Shown: piece after piece, positions 16,638 through 25,626 of the stretch | Layout of the letters: the number at the start of each line of letters is the position of its first letter | How positions within the stretch are numbered: the first letter of the stretch is position 1 | From: Bog-473 sp963779735 | GTDB taxonomy: Bacteria > Actinomycetota > Acidimicrobiia > Acidimicrobiales > RAAP-2 | DNA: 64,000 nt | Direction of reading: 5' to 3' | Assembly: GCA_963779735.1 (NCBI GenBank) | Contig: CAVZZJ010000011.1 | Location: 1 to 64,000 of the forward strand | The notes under the pieces: generated by a model | The model's database searches: none | What the model saw: the letters and a program-made list of their open reading frames with translations, nothing else | What the model was told of the DNA's origin: nothing | Position numbers and translations under genes: made by a program

Positions 16638-18488
16638 GTGCCGATCTTAGGTAGCGTGGTGGTTGTGAAGACCACCGACGAGGCACCGCATTTCGATCCG
16701 GACACAGTCCACGACAAGTATCGGGAAGAGCGTGACAAGCGGTTGGTCGAGGGCCGAGCCGCCATCAGGGACCTTACGGGTGATGCGAAATTCTCGAAGT
16801 ACCGCGAAGATGTGTTTACTCCGTTCGCGCACCGCGACCCCGTGTCCGACGACGTCGATGTAGCCATCATCGGTGCCGGGATCGCTGGTCTCGTCGCCGG
16901 GGCAAATCTGCGCAAGGCCGGTCTGAGGCGGATCCGACTCATCGACCAGGCCGGAGGAGTGGGCGGGACGTGGTACTGGAACAGGTACCCCGGGGTGATG
17001 TGTGATGTGGAGTCCTATATCTACATGCCCATGCTCGAGGACATGGACTACATCCCCAAGCGTCGCTACGCGTTCGGTGACGAGATTCGCGAGCACCTGG
17101 AATCGATCGCGCAGAAGTACGACCTCGTTCGTGATGCGCTCTTTCACACCGGGGTCACGACTACCGAGTGGGACGAAGACGCCAGCCGGTGGATCGTGCA
17201 CACCGATCGCGGCGACCAGATCAGGGCGCGCTACGTCGTGATGGCGGTCGGGATCCTCAATTTGATGAAGCTCCCAGCCATCCCGGGCATGGAGGCCTTC
17301 AAGGGGAAGTCGTTCCACACGGCGCGCTGGGACTACGGGTACACCGGCGGCGATCTCCACGGGGGAATGGACAAACTCAGTGACAAGGTCGTTGCCGTCA
17401 TGGGGACCGGGGCCAGCGCCATTCAGTGCATCATGCCCCTGGCGGAGTCGTCGAAGCACCTCTACGTGTTCCAGCGAACTCCCTCGGCGGTCGGGGTCCG
17501 CGGCAACCGTCTTACACCCGACGACTTCGCCAGTCGGATGCGCCCCGGCTGGCACCGTGAACGGATGTACAACTTCCATTCCGTCTTGAGCGGGATTCCC
17601 ACGGAGGCCGATCTGGTTGACGACGGGTGGACACATCACACCGCCAAGGTCTGGAATCCCCGCAGGGAACCCGGGATGTCGGTGGAGGAGTTCATGTTGC
17701 AGGCGGAGGCGGAAGATTTCGCCATCATGGAGGAGCACCGGCTCCGGATCGACGAGACCGTGTCCGATCCCGGTGTTGCCGAGATCTTGAAGCCGTACTA
17801 CCGCTACCTGTGCAAGCGCCCCTGCTTCCACGACGAGTACCTGCCGGCCTTCAACCTTCCCAACGTGACGCTGATCGATTGCCCGTCCGGGATTGAGAGG
17901 GTGACCGAGCGAGGCCTGATCTGCAACGGGGAAGAGATTGAATTCGACTGTCTTATTTACGCCACCGGGTTCGAGGCGGAGGTGACGCCCTTCCCGCGGC
18001 GCGCCGGGCACGAGATCATCGGGCGCCATGGACTGCGGCTCGCCGACAAGTGGGCGGCCGGTGCCGCCACTCTGCACGGCATGACGACCCGTGACTTCCC
18101 GAACTTGTTCATCATGCCTGGGCCGGGACAGCAGTCGGTCATCTCCGTCAACAACACGCTCGTGGTCGAGGAGGGGGCCGAGCACATTGCAAAGACCGTC
18201 GAGCTACTCGAAGAGCGCGGGGTTCGGGTCTTTGACGTCACACCCGAGGCCGAGAACGACTACGTGGAGCAGATCCTCGGCTGGCACACGGACTCCAGTG
18301 CGGTCATGGAGGCCTGCACACCCTCGCGGCTCAACTTCGAGGGAAACCCCAAGGCCGCCAATCCTCGGAGTGGCGCCTGGGGTGGTGGCCGGGGGGACCT
18401 TTTTGGCTGGGTCAAGATGCTCGCCGAGTGGCGTGAACAGGGTGACTTCGAGGGGTTGGAGCTCGACCAATCGACAGTTGCCGGTTGA
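16638..18488 (+). CDS. Flavin-containing Baeyer-Villiger-type monooxygenase
   Basis: 616 residues. The FAD site is IIGAGIAG (about 77-84) and the NADPH site MGTGASA (about 255-261). The Baeyer-Villiger fingerprint F-x-G-x3-H-x3-W is intact as FKGKSFHTARW (221-231), which favours this class over simple N- or S-oxidising monooxygenases. Such enzymes insert oxygen next to a ketone to give an ester or lactone. The length fits the longer, N-terminally extended members. The start is a GTG at 16638; a GTG at 16665 is also possible. The tandem SDR gene follows after 64 bases and is probably in the same operon. Confidence 0.88.
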   Translation: MPILGSVVVVKTTDEAPHFDPDTVHDKYREERDKRLVEGRAAIRDLTGDAKFSKYREDVFTPFAHRDPVSDDVDVAIIGAGIAGLVAGANLRKAGLRRIRLIDQAGGVGGTWYWNRYPGVMCDVESYIYMPMLEDMDYIPKRRYAFGDEIREHLESIAQKYDLVRDALFHTGVTTTEWDEDASRWIVHTDRGDQIRARYVVMAVGILNLMKLPAIPGMEAFKGKSFHTARWDYGYTGGDLHGGMDKLSDKVVAVMGTGASAIQCIMPLAESSKHLYVFQRTPSAVGVRGNRLTPDDFASRMRPGWHRERMYNFHSVLSGIPTEADLVDDGWTHHTAKVWNPRREPGMSVEEFMLQAEAEDFAIMEEHRLRIDETVSDPGVAEILKPYYRYLCKRPCFHDEYLPAFNLPNVTLIDCPSGIERVTERGLICNGEEIEFDCLIYATGFEAEVTPFPRRAGHEIIGRHGLRLADKWAAGAATLHGMTTRDFPNLFIMPGPGQQSVISVNNTLVVEEGAEHIAKTVELLEERGVRVFDVTPEAENDYVEQILGWHTDSSAVMEACTPSRLNFEGNPKAANPRSGAWGGGRGDLFGWVKMLAEWREQGDFEGLELDQSTVAG

Positions 18489-18552
18489 GGTAGCTCCGTC
18501 GTCCCTCGTTACACGGCGGCCAGTCGGTGCCGAGAAATGACAAGGAGGAGTC

Positions 18553-20244
18553 ATGAAGGGTCGCAGGCGTGTCGTCGTGGTGACCGGTGGCGCGGCGGGA
18601 ATCGGCGCGGCCATCGCCGAAGAGTTCGGCCGCAACGGAGACTTCGTGGTCACGTTGGATCCCGTCGTCTCGCTGGACGGTTCGAGCCGAATCGCTGCCG
18701 AGGGGCCCTCGACCGCCGAACGGATCGTCGAAGCCGGAGGAACAGCACGGGCCTCTCATACCTCTGTGACCGATCGGGTGGGGGTCCAGAACCTCTTCGC
18801 CACATTGGTCGAGGAGTTCGGCTCGCTCGACGCCGTGGTCAACGTTGCCGGTATATCACGGCCCACCGACTTCGCCTCGGGAACCGAGGAGGACTGGGCC
18901 GCCGTGCTCAGTGTGCACCTTGACGGGTATCTCAACGTCCTCGGTGCAGCACTGCCGATCATGGTCGAGGCGGGGCACGGCAGGATCCTGGGCGTCACGT
19001 CGGGATCGGGATGGCGCCCGGCCAACACGGGGGCATACGGCTGCGCCAAGCGCGCCGTGGCGGCGCTCACCTGGCAGATAGGTCGGGCGACGCCGGCCGG
19101 CGTTACCGTCAATGCCTTGTCTCCGGTCGCCGCCACCAGGATGGTCACCGGTGCGTTGTCACGACCGGCAGGGGGACGGTCGGCGTCGGACGCCAGGACC
19201 GGGGGGCTGTCCCTCGGTTCCGTGCCGCCCCCTGAGAATCTCGGGCCGGTCGGTGTGTATCTGGCCAGCGAGGAGTTCTCCTGGTGCCGCGGTCAGGTGA
19301 TCTTCTCGAGTGGATCGGAGGCGGCGTGGATCACGCCGCCCCGCCTGCTCGAAGTCTGCCGCAGCGCAGACGTCAGGTCGCTGCCGCACGCCCTCGACGC
19401 AATTCTGCCGATCGCCTTCTCTCCGGCAGAGCAGGCTCAGGTCACTAATGGTGGTAGCAATCCGCGCTTCGGTCCGATTTTCGACGAGCCGGCGCCGGGC
19501 TCCGGAGGCGGGCCGTCTCGGGGCGGTTCATGCGTGGTCGTGACGGACGACCCCGCCTGGGCGGCCTCCATCGGAGATGCCCTCACATCGCAGGGAATCA
19601 GATGTCTGGGTGTGGGTATGGGTCTGGAGGCTCCGCTCGTTTCGACCGAGATCGCACAGGGATTCGCGGCCGCGGCGCAGCAGCTCTCGAGTGCGGCCCG
19701 AGACGCGGGCACCATCGATGCCGTGGTGGTCGCGCTGGTCGGAGATCGTGGCGCCGCAAGGGCCGAGGCTCCTGACGCTGACTGGCGAGAGGTACTTGAG
19801 GCGCACGCCGGGATCACCCAAAAGATTCGCACCGACGCCGGGTGGGCCCGGGCGGTGGCCGACTACTCAGCTCAGGCCGATCGGCCGGTCCGCCTGGTGA
19901 TGGTCACCGAGGCCATCTCTGCCGGTGGCCGGAGCAGGGCACAAGCTGCCGCGCAGCTAGCCCGATCCTCCCGAACGGCGACCTCGGACCGGGTCGAGAG
20001 CTTCGCAATCAGCGCCGAAGGCGCCGGCGGCACTGAACATCGGACCGTGGCCGATCTCGCCGCGTATTGCGCTCGCAGCCCTGGAGCTGCCGCCCTCTCG
20101 GGCGCCGAACTGGTCGCGTCATCTGGGTGGTTCGGGTTGCGCAGCCACCCCAGTCCGGCCGCGTCCATCTCATTCGGGGGGCCAGAAATACCCGAATGGT
20201 TCGATGGCGCCTTGCGCCGCGTCGTCACCGGGAGCACCAGCTGA
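18553..20244 (+). CDS. Tandem SDR protein: active SDR plus a degenerate second Rossmann domain
   Basis: 563 residues, twice the usual SDR length. Residues 1 to about 260 form a normal SDR (VTGGAAGIG, NVAGIS, TSGSG and Y-G-C-A-K as the YxxxK pair). Residues from about 310 to 563 follow an FDEPAPGSGGG linker and look like a second Rossmann-type domain (VVVTDDPAWAASIGDAL, IDAVVVALVG) in which no YxxxK is seen. The second half may be structural or a fused subunit. GGAGGAG precedes the ATG. It lies between the Baeyer-Villiger gene and an amidohydrolase on the same strand. Confidence 0.75.
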   Translation: MKGRRRVVVVTGGAAGIGAAIAEEFGRNGDFVVTLDPVVSLDGSSRIAAEGPSTAERIVEAGGTARASHTSVTDRVGVQNLFATLVEEFGSLDAVVNVAGISRPTDFASGTEEDWAAVLSVHLDGYLNVLGAALPIMVEAGHGRILGVTSGSGWRPANTGAYGCAKRAVAALTWQIGRATPAGVTVNALSPVAATRMVTGALSRPAGGRSASDARTGGLSLGSVPPPENLGPVGVYLASEEFSWCRGQVIFSSGSEAAWITPPRLLEVCRSADVRSLPHALDAILPIAFSPAEQAQVTNGGSNPRFGPIFDEPAPGSGGGPSRGGSCVVVTDDPAWAASIGDALTSQGIRCLGVGMGLEAPLVSTEIAQGFAAAAQQLSSAARDAGTIDAVVVALVGDRGAARAEAPDADWREVLEAHAGITQKIRTDAGWARAVADYSAQADRPVRLVMVTEAISAGGRSRAQAAAQLARSSRTATSDRVESFAISAEGAGGTEHRTVADLAAYCARSPGAAALSGAELVASSGWFGLRSHPSPAASISFGGPEIPEWFDGALRRVVTGSTS

Positions 20245-20296
20245 CAGATCTGAGGCGTTCTCGGCGGTTTGTCGGCTTTCACAAGAGGAGGAATCG

Positions 20297-21151
20297 ATGA
20301 CAGTAGAGATCGACCGAATCGTGGACGCCCACGTCCATCTGTGGGACCCAACCCGCACTGACTGGTACCCGTACCTTTCGGGCCTACGGGATCTCAATAT
20401 GGGCGACATCTCGGGCTGGGCCCGCTACTACGACCAGAAGACCTACTTCGCCGAAGCGGCGAAATGGAATGTGCAGAAATTCGTCCACGTTGCGGCGGCT
20501 ACCCAATTCGTTGCCGAGACGATGGAGAAGGACAAAGAGGCCCGAGAGACGGGACATCCAGATGCCATTGTGGGTGGAGTGGCCCTGGGTCAGTCCGTGG
20601 CCGCAGCGGTCGAACAGCTCGACATGCAGATGGCGTCACCTCGCTTCCGGGGAGTCCGGCCCATGGGCGGCAGCACCGATGTGGTCCCGAACGACGACGT
20701 GCTGGGCGCACTCCTCGAGCGCGGTCTGGTATTCGAGATGATGGCTCACCCGGACCAGATGCAGGATGCCGCCGCGTCGCTCTCCGGCTGGGGCGACCTA
20801 ACCGTCGTCATTGAGCACAGCGGCTGGCCACACTCGGGCGAGGAGTTCACGGTGTGGAAATCGGGGATGTCCACCCTGGCGTCGCTCGGCACCAACATTC
20901 ACTGCAAGCTCTCGGGTCTGTCCATGGGGCTAGGCGCCGTAGACGTCGACGTCTTCAAGCCCTGGATCGAGCATTGTCTCGAGGCGTTCGGGGTCGACCG
21001 CTGCCTCTTCGCCAGCAATCTTCCTCCCGATGGAGCCCATGGCTCCTTTGACGATCTCTACACGACCTACGCCACCCTGACAGCTGGTCTGGACTCCGAG
21101 AGCCGCGAGAAGCTCTTCGCTGCCAACGCGGAGCGTCTGTATCGCTGCTAG
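20297..21151 (+). CDS. TIM-barrel amidohydrolase (COG3618-like)
   Basis: 284 residues from the ATG at 20297, which has AGAGGAGGAA upstream. IVDAHVHLWDP at the N-terminus, VIEHSGWP in the middle and CLFASNLPPDG near the end mark the COG3618 predicted metal-dependent hydrolases (lactonase- or amidohydrolase-like). A lactonase role after a Baeyer-Villiger monooxygenase would make chemical sense; this is inference from the shared operon. It ends 10 residues after the family's usual ANAERLYR motif begins. A heptamer repeat starts right after its stop codon. Confidence 0.8.
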   Translation: MTVEIDRIVDAHVHLWDPTRTDWYPYLSGLRDLNMGDISGWARYYDQKTYFAEAAKWNVQKFVHVAAATQFVAETMEKDKEARETGHPDAIVGGVALGQSVAAAVEQLDMQMASPRFRGVRPMGGSTDVVPNDDVLGALLERGLVFEMMAHPDQMQDAAASLSGWGDLTVVIEHSGWPHSGEEFTVWKSGMSTLASLGTNIHCKLSGLSMGLGAVDVDVFKPWIEHCLEAFGVDRCLFASNLPPDGAHGSFDDLYTTYATLTAGLDSESREKLFAANAERLYRC

Positions 21152-21229
21152 CGGGCCACGGGCCACGGGCCACGGGCCACGGGCCTCGGGCCACCCGGCC
21201 ACGGGCCACGGGCCACCGGTCACCGGCCC
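21152..21229. repeat. GC-rich heptamer tandem repeat
   Basis: About eleven tandem copies of CGGGCCA, drifting to CGGGCCT, CCGGCCA and CCGGTCA towards the right. It fills the gap between two convergent amidohydrolase genes, directly after the stop of the first. No coding frame uses it. Confidence 0.9.
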
Positions 21230-21289
21230 TGCGGCCCGAGGACGGTCGCTTCAGATCGAACTGACCTACCAGGTGTGCTGCTCTCGAGG

Positions 21290-22543
21290 TCAGCCGATGC
21301 CGTAGAGCGCCACCGCCGATTCCGAGGTGATCTGGCGCTTCTGCTCGAACGAAAGACCGTCGAGGGCTTCGGCCAGCTCCTCGGTGACGCCTGGGAATTT
21401 CGCATCAGGATGCGGGTAGTCGCTGGCCCAGATGATTCGCTCGGCTCCGACCAAGGGTGAGTCCGCCGTGGCACCCAGCATGGCCTCGTCCGGATCGAAG
21501 CTGATCCAGCACTGCCGGCGCATGTAGTCAGATGGCAGCATGGACAGGTCGGGCACTTCCCACTGGAATTTCCGGCAGTGGTGGTCCAAACGCTCGAGCC
21601 AGGGCACCAGCCAGCCCCCGTTTGCTTCCAGGAAGATGAACTTGGCGTCGGGGAAGCGCTCGCACACCCCACCGGCCAACAGATAGGCGATGCAGCTCAT
21701 GACGTCCACCGGATTGGCGATGGCCTGCGTGAAGAGCACGCTCGGGCGTTGTTCGGAGTTCGCCAACTGCTCCCGCGTGTCGAGGATCCGGTTCGGGTCA
21801 AAATCGTCGGCGTAGGAGCCGTCTTGGTTGCGGGGGCGTCCCAGACGGAGGCCGATGCAGGCGCCCGGCAGATCGGGCGAGAGGAAGGGGTGAAGGGCGA
21901 TCGGCAGTCCAGTGTCCGCCGACGCCTGCCAGATCGGGTCGTAGACCGGATCGTTGAACGGCCGCCAATCCACAGCCGGGTTGGGTCGCATGAATACCGA
22001 CACCATGCCGGGAAGCTCGGCCACCCGTCGGATCTCGGCGGCGACCCGGACGACGTCGTCGGGGTCGTGCATCGGGGGAACGGCTCCCGCACCGAACAGA
22101 CGCCCCTCGCCCTGCATCACGTGATCCGAGCACCAGTCGTTGTACGCACGGGCCTGGGCTTCGGCGAAGTCGACGTCTCGGACGCTCTGAAGGCCGAGCA
22201 GCATGGTCGGGTACAGCACGGCGAGATCGATGTGGTCCTGATCCATGTCCTGCAGGCGCGCTTTGGCGTTCCAGGCGGCCGGTCTGGTCTCCGTGTAGCG
22301 CATCTCCCCGCGAAAGGCCCTGGCCCGGTCTTCGTCGCTCGCCCCGGCGACGCCGGCGGCGGACAGACCGTTGGCGGGCATGCGAACGTCGTTGTAGAGG
22401 AGCCATTCCTCGCCGGCCTCGTCCGTTTCAATGTGCCAGATGCGGTCGCGGTACTTGAGCGGTGCGTACTGGGGTAACTCCGTTGGTGGCTCAAGGATGT
22501 GGCCGTCGGAGTCGATGTAGCGAAGTCTGTTCTTCGTCGCCAT
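21290..22543 (-). CDS. Amidohydrolase family protein (LigW/ACMSD-like)
   Basis: 417 residues from the ATG at 22543, with GGGGGAGGGA upstream. Metal-site motifs are YIDSDGHILEPP at the N-terminus, LPIALHPFLSP in the middle and WASDYPHPDAKFP near the end. It is related to the amidohydrolases at 14135 and 48245. It lies about 100 bases downstream of the CaiB gene on the same strand, so both may be one unit acting on a CoA-linked or free acid. Reaction (decarboxylation or C-N/C-C hydrolysis) not predictable. Confidence 0.82.
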   Translation of the reverse strand: MATKNRLRYIDSDGHILEPPTELPQYAPLKYRDRIWHIETDEAGEEWLLYNDVRMPANGLSAAGVAGASDEDRARAFRGEMRYTETRPAAWNAKARLQDMDQDHIDLAVLYPTMLLGLQSVRDVDFAEAQARAYNDWCSDHVMQGEGRLFGAGAVPPMHDPDDVVRVAAEIRRVAELPGMVSVFMRPNPAVDWRPFNDPVYDPIWQASADTGLPIALHPFLSPDLPGACIGLRLGRPRNQDGSYADDFDPNRILDTREQLANSEQRPSVLFTQAIANPVDVMSCIAYLLAGGVCERFPDAKFIFLEANGGWLVPWLERLDHHCRKFQWEVPDLSMLPSDYMRRQCWISFDPDEAMLGATADSPLVGAERIIWASDYPHPDAKFPGVTEELAEALDGLSFEQKRQITSESAVALYGIG

Positions 22544-22640
22544 GAAGATTTCCCTCCCCCAAGCCGCTTTCTTGCCGGTGCGGCTTACGGGTGAACTTAG
22601 TCTGCCCTTTCCCCAAAGTCGAGCACGAGTTGGCCCCGCG

Positions 22641-23951
22641 TCAACTGACGGCACCCTCCGTCTTGAGTCCGCCGATGGCATCCCATGTCAGGCCAGCTTC
22701 AATGAGGATCTCCTCGGTGTGCTCCCCGACGTAGGGTGCCCGGCGCAAGGGGGTGCAGCTCCGCTCTTCGAACTGGACGGGCGAGGCGACGAGGATAGGG
22801 GTGATGGTGTCGTCGCCTAATGTCTCCACGCTTGTGATGTAATCATTGGCCAGAACCTGTGGGTCGCGTCCGACCTCGTCGGGCGTTTGCATCGGCTCCC
22901 ACACGAAGTCAGCGCCAGCAAAGGCACTCCGCCATTCGTCGAGTGTTCGCTTTGCGAACTGCTGGTCGATTTCGGCGACACATTCGCTCCGATAGCGCGC
23001 TCGCTGTTCGGCGTCGGCGAAACGGGGATCGTCAGGGAGATCTGGACGGCCTATGCGGGCGCAGAAGTCGGGCCACGACCGGTCCGACTGCAGGGAGACA
23101 ACGGTCATGAACCGATCGTCCTTGGTCCTGTAGATGTTGACCATCGGATTTGCCGGCTGATCGTGGGGTGCCAGGGCTACGGAGGGTTGGGGGCGACCAA
23201 GCGCGGTGGTGACGATGTCTCCGGCGATGACCCATGCTCCCACGCCCAGGAGCGACACGTCGACGACGGAGGGCTCACCAGTCTGGAGTCGCTTGACGAT
23301 GGCAGCCGAGATACCCGCGGCAAGGACGGGGGAGCTGATCAGATCGCCGAACGAAGCATTACCCGCTACGGGGTAGGGCAACGACGGATTGTGAAACGCG
23401 TTGCCGACCCCCGCCCTTCCCCAGAATGTCGCGTAGTCGTAGCCGCCACTCTCGACCTCATTGCCCCGAGGCCCCACTCCCGAGCCGCGGGCATAAATGA
23501 TTGACGGGTTGGATGCCCGTACATCGTCGACGTCGATTCGAAGCCGACGCCGAGCATCGGGGAGAAAGTTGGTCACGAACACGTCGGCAGTCTCCACAAT
23601 TCGCATCAGAGTGTCATGCCCTGCCTCTTTGTGCAGGTCGATGCCGATGCTTCGTTTGTTCCGATTGCTGTGCTGAGTATTGTGAGAGGAGGCCGGATGA
23701 TTCGGTCGGTTCTTTTGATTGAGCCCGCGAACTGCATCTCCGTAGACCGGATGCTCGACCTTAATCACGTCTGCTCCCCAGTCGGCCAGCATCGCCGTGG
23801 CGCCGGGGACGAAAACCCACTGTGCTACTTCAACGACGCGTATGCCGGCGAGCGGCTTCGTTGGATCGGCCGGCGTCGAGTCGGCAACGGCGATGCCGTG
23901 GGAATCGGTCACGGCATCGCGCGACAGCGGATCGGCAACCATGACTGCCAT
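22641..23951 (-). CDS. CaiB/BaiF (class III) CoA-transferase
   Basis: About 436 residues. Class III features are GIRVVEVAQWVFVPGATAML, WGADVIKVEHP and, in the catalytic region, SGGYDYATFW with the aspartate that normally forms the acyl-enzyme anhydride. The reaction is CoA transfer between carboxylic acids. The start is uncertain: ATGs at 23951 and 23942 are both possible and the ribosome binding site is weak. It is transcribed away from the thiolase-like gene, and together they suggest activation and then thiolytic or C-C bond chemistry on the same acid. Confidence 0.85.
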   Translation of the reverse strand: MAVMVADPLSRDAVTDSHGIAVADSTPADPTKPLAGIRVVEVAQWVFVPGATAMLADWGADVIKVEHPVYGDAVRGLNQKNRPNHPASSHNTQHSNRNKRSIGIDLHKEAGHDTLMRIVETADVFVTNFLPDARRRLRIDVDDVRASNPSIIYARGSGVGPRGNEVESGGYDYATFWGRAGVGNAFHNPSLPYPVAGNASFGDLISSPVLAAGISAAIVKRLQTGEPSVVDVSLLGVGAWVIAGDIVTTALGRPQPSVALAPHDQPANPMVNIYRTKDDRFMTVVSLQSDRSWPDFCARIGRPDLPDDPRFADAEQRARYRSECVAEIDQQFAKRTLDEWRSAFAGADFVWEPMQTPDEVGRDPQVLANDYITSVETLGDDTITPILVASPVQFEERSCTPLRRAPYVGEHTEEILIEAGLTWDAIGGLKTEGAVS

Positions 23952-24113
23952 TGGCTCGCCGGCCCAATGACGCGGCCCTGAGCCGAGACCAACCAAGCCA
24001 GATGTTCAGGCACAGCCGCCCCCCGTCTACCGCGTTGTGTGCACAATGTAGTAAGCGGGGGATTTTCCGTCAATCGTTCCGTAGAGTGTGCCTGCCGATT
24101 GGAAAGATGTGCC

Positions 24114-25610
24114 ATGGCTGTTGATCCACGTTCACCCTGCATCATCGGCATCGGTCGAACCACCTACCACCGCGGTGGGGAACTGGCCCCGGAACCGCTC
24201 GACATGTGGGAGGAGGTCTGTCGACAAGCGGCCTCCGATAGTGGGGACTCCGGTGTGCTGGCTCAGGCTGACCATCTCGGTGTCGTGTTCTGCCAAAGCT
24301 GGAAGTACGACGATCCCACGGGCCGCCTCGCTGACCGCTTGGGCTGTCGTGAAGCTTATCAGCGGTACAGCGGCATCGGCGGCGTCGTGGCCCAAGCACT
24401 GATCTCCGATGCGGCCGCTCGGATGCTCGCTGGCGAAATTGAGTTGGCGATCCTGGTTGGCGCTGAGGCGTTGGACACGGTCCGACGGGCCTACGCCCAG
24501 CACATCGAACTTGAATGGTCCCACTCGGCCGGCCCCGTGTCGCTGCCCTTCGACTACCCACCCAACGAGGCAGAGGTGTCGCATGAGCTCCACAACGCGT
24601 ATGCGACGTTTGCCATCCGCGACATCGCTCGACGCGGCCGTCTCGGCGTTCCCCCGGAGCACTATCGGGAACAATTGGGCTCGCAGCTGGCCCGCTGTTC
24701 GACGGTGGCCGCACATAATCCGTACGCCTGGTTCCCAACCGAGCGGAGTGCGCAGGAGATCATCTCTCCTGCGCCCACGAATCGGATGGTTGCTTATCCG
24801 TATACGAAGTATATGACCGCGGTTTTGGAGGTGGACATGGCGGCCGCCGTAATTCTTGCAACCGAACAGCGGGCAAATGAGCTTGGGATCCGCCGCGATG
24901 GCCGCATCTATCTTCGTAGCTGGTCCCAGGCTGACGACCCACCGTATGTGGCCCAGCACCCCGATCTTTGGAGATCGCCCGCTGCTGCGGCCACCTCGGC
25001 GGAGGCCATCCGGCTGGCTGGAATCCGCTCGCTCGACGAAGTCGACCTCTTCGACCTCTATAGCTGTTTCTCCGCCAGCATCAACTTCAGTCGGGATGCG
25101 ATCGGCCTCGAACTCAATGATCCTCGCGCGGTGACCGTGACCGGCGGGCTCCCTTACCACGGCGGTCCGTCGAGCAACTACATGATGCACGGTGTCGCCG
25201 AGATGGTCTCACGGTTGCGCGAAGGCCCCGAGCAACGTGGTTTGATCACGGGTGTCGGGATGCACCTTTCGAAACACAGCACCGCCGTATATTCCGCGAC
25301 GCCCGGCCCTGTGGTCGCTCCACGGGACCTTCAGGCCACACTCAATGCGCAACCGGCGTCGATGATCGTCGGTCCCACGGAAGGACCAGCGACTCTGGCC
25401 GCCTACACGGTCGTCCACGGTCGAGACGGAACCAAACGGGCCATAGCCATATGCGACGTCGGTCCCAGGGTTCGTTGTTACGCCGAGTCTCGAGACCTCG
25501 ACCTGTTGGAGGCTTTAGAGGCCGAGGAGTGGGTCAATCGTCCGATCGTCGTGTCGAGTGCAAACGGCCAGCGAAACGAGTTCCGGCCGGCTCGGAGGGT
25601 CGGAGGCTAG
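24114..25610 (+). CDS. Thiolase-like (SCP2-type acetyl-CoA acetyltransferase) protein
   Basis: 498 residues from the ATG at 24114, with GGAAAG upstream. The N-terminus (CIIGIGRTTYHRGG) and the region GGLPYHGGPSSNYMMHGVAE, followed by GVGMHLSKHS, match the thiolase-like proteins of the SCP2/acetyl-CoA acetyltransferase group found in actinobacterial steroid and fatty acid catabolism. The family has a C-terminal OB-fold-like part (from about residue 400). The usual nucleophilic Cys is not clear here (VVFCQSW is a candidate), so condensing, thiolytic or retro-aldol helper roles are all open. It is divergent from the CaiB gene. Confidence 0.75.
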   Translation: MAVDPRSPCIIGIGRTTYHRGGELAPEPLDMWEEVCRQAASDSGDSGVLAQADHLGVVFCQSWKYDDPTGRLADRLGCREAYQRYSGIGGVVAQALISDAAARMLAGEIELAILVGAEALDTVRRAYAQHIELEWSHSAGPVSLPFDYPPNEAEVSHELHNAYATFAIRDIARRGRLGVPPEHYREQLGSQLARCSTVAAHNPYAWFPTERSAQEIISPAPTNRMVAYPYTKYMTAVLEVDMAAAVILATEQRANELGIRRDGRIYLRSWSQADDPPYVAQHPDLWRSPAAAATSAEAIRLAGIRSLDEVDLFDLYSCFSASINFSRDAIGLELNDPRAVTVTGGLPYHGGPSSNYMMHGVAEMVSRLREGPEQRGLITGVGMHLSKHSTAVYSATPGPVVAPRDLQATLNAQPASMIVGPTEGPATLAAYTVVHGRDGTKRAIAICDVGPRVRCYAESRDLDLLEALEAEEWVNRPIVVSSANGQRNEFRPARRVGG

Positions 25611-25626
25611 AACCCACCCTCCGCAC

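Noticed and set aside
16647..18185. 512-residue minus-strand frame opposite the Baeyer-Villiger gene
   Set aside because: Mirror frame of a GC-rich gene; no motifs, while the plus strand has the FAD, NADPH and fingerprint sites.
21152..21229. Heptamer array considered as a CRISPR or REP element
   Set aside because: Units are 7 bases with no spacers, and there is no cas gene or extended palindromic unit.
24037..24044. TGTGCACA palindrome between the CaiB and thiolase-like genes
   Set aside because: Only eight bases and without a second half site or promoter alignment; too short to support as an operator.
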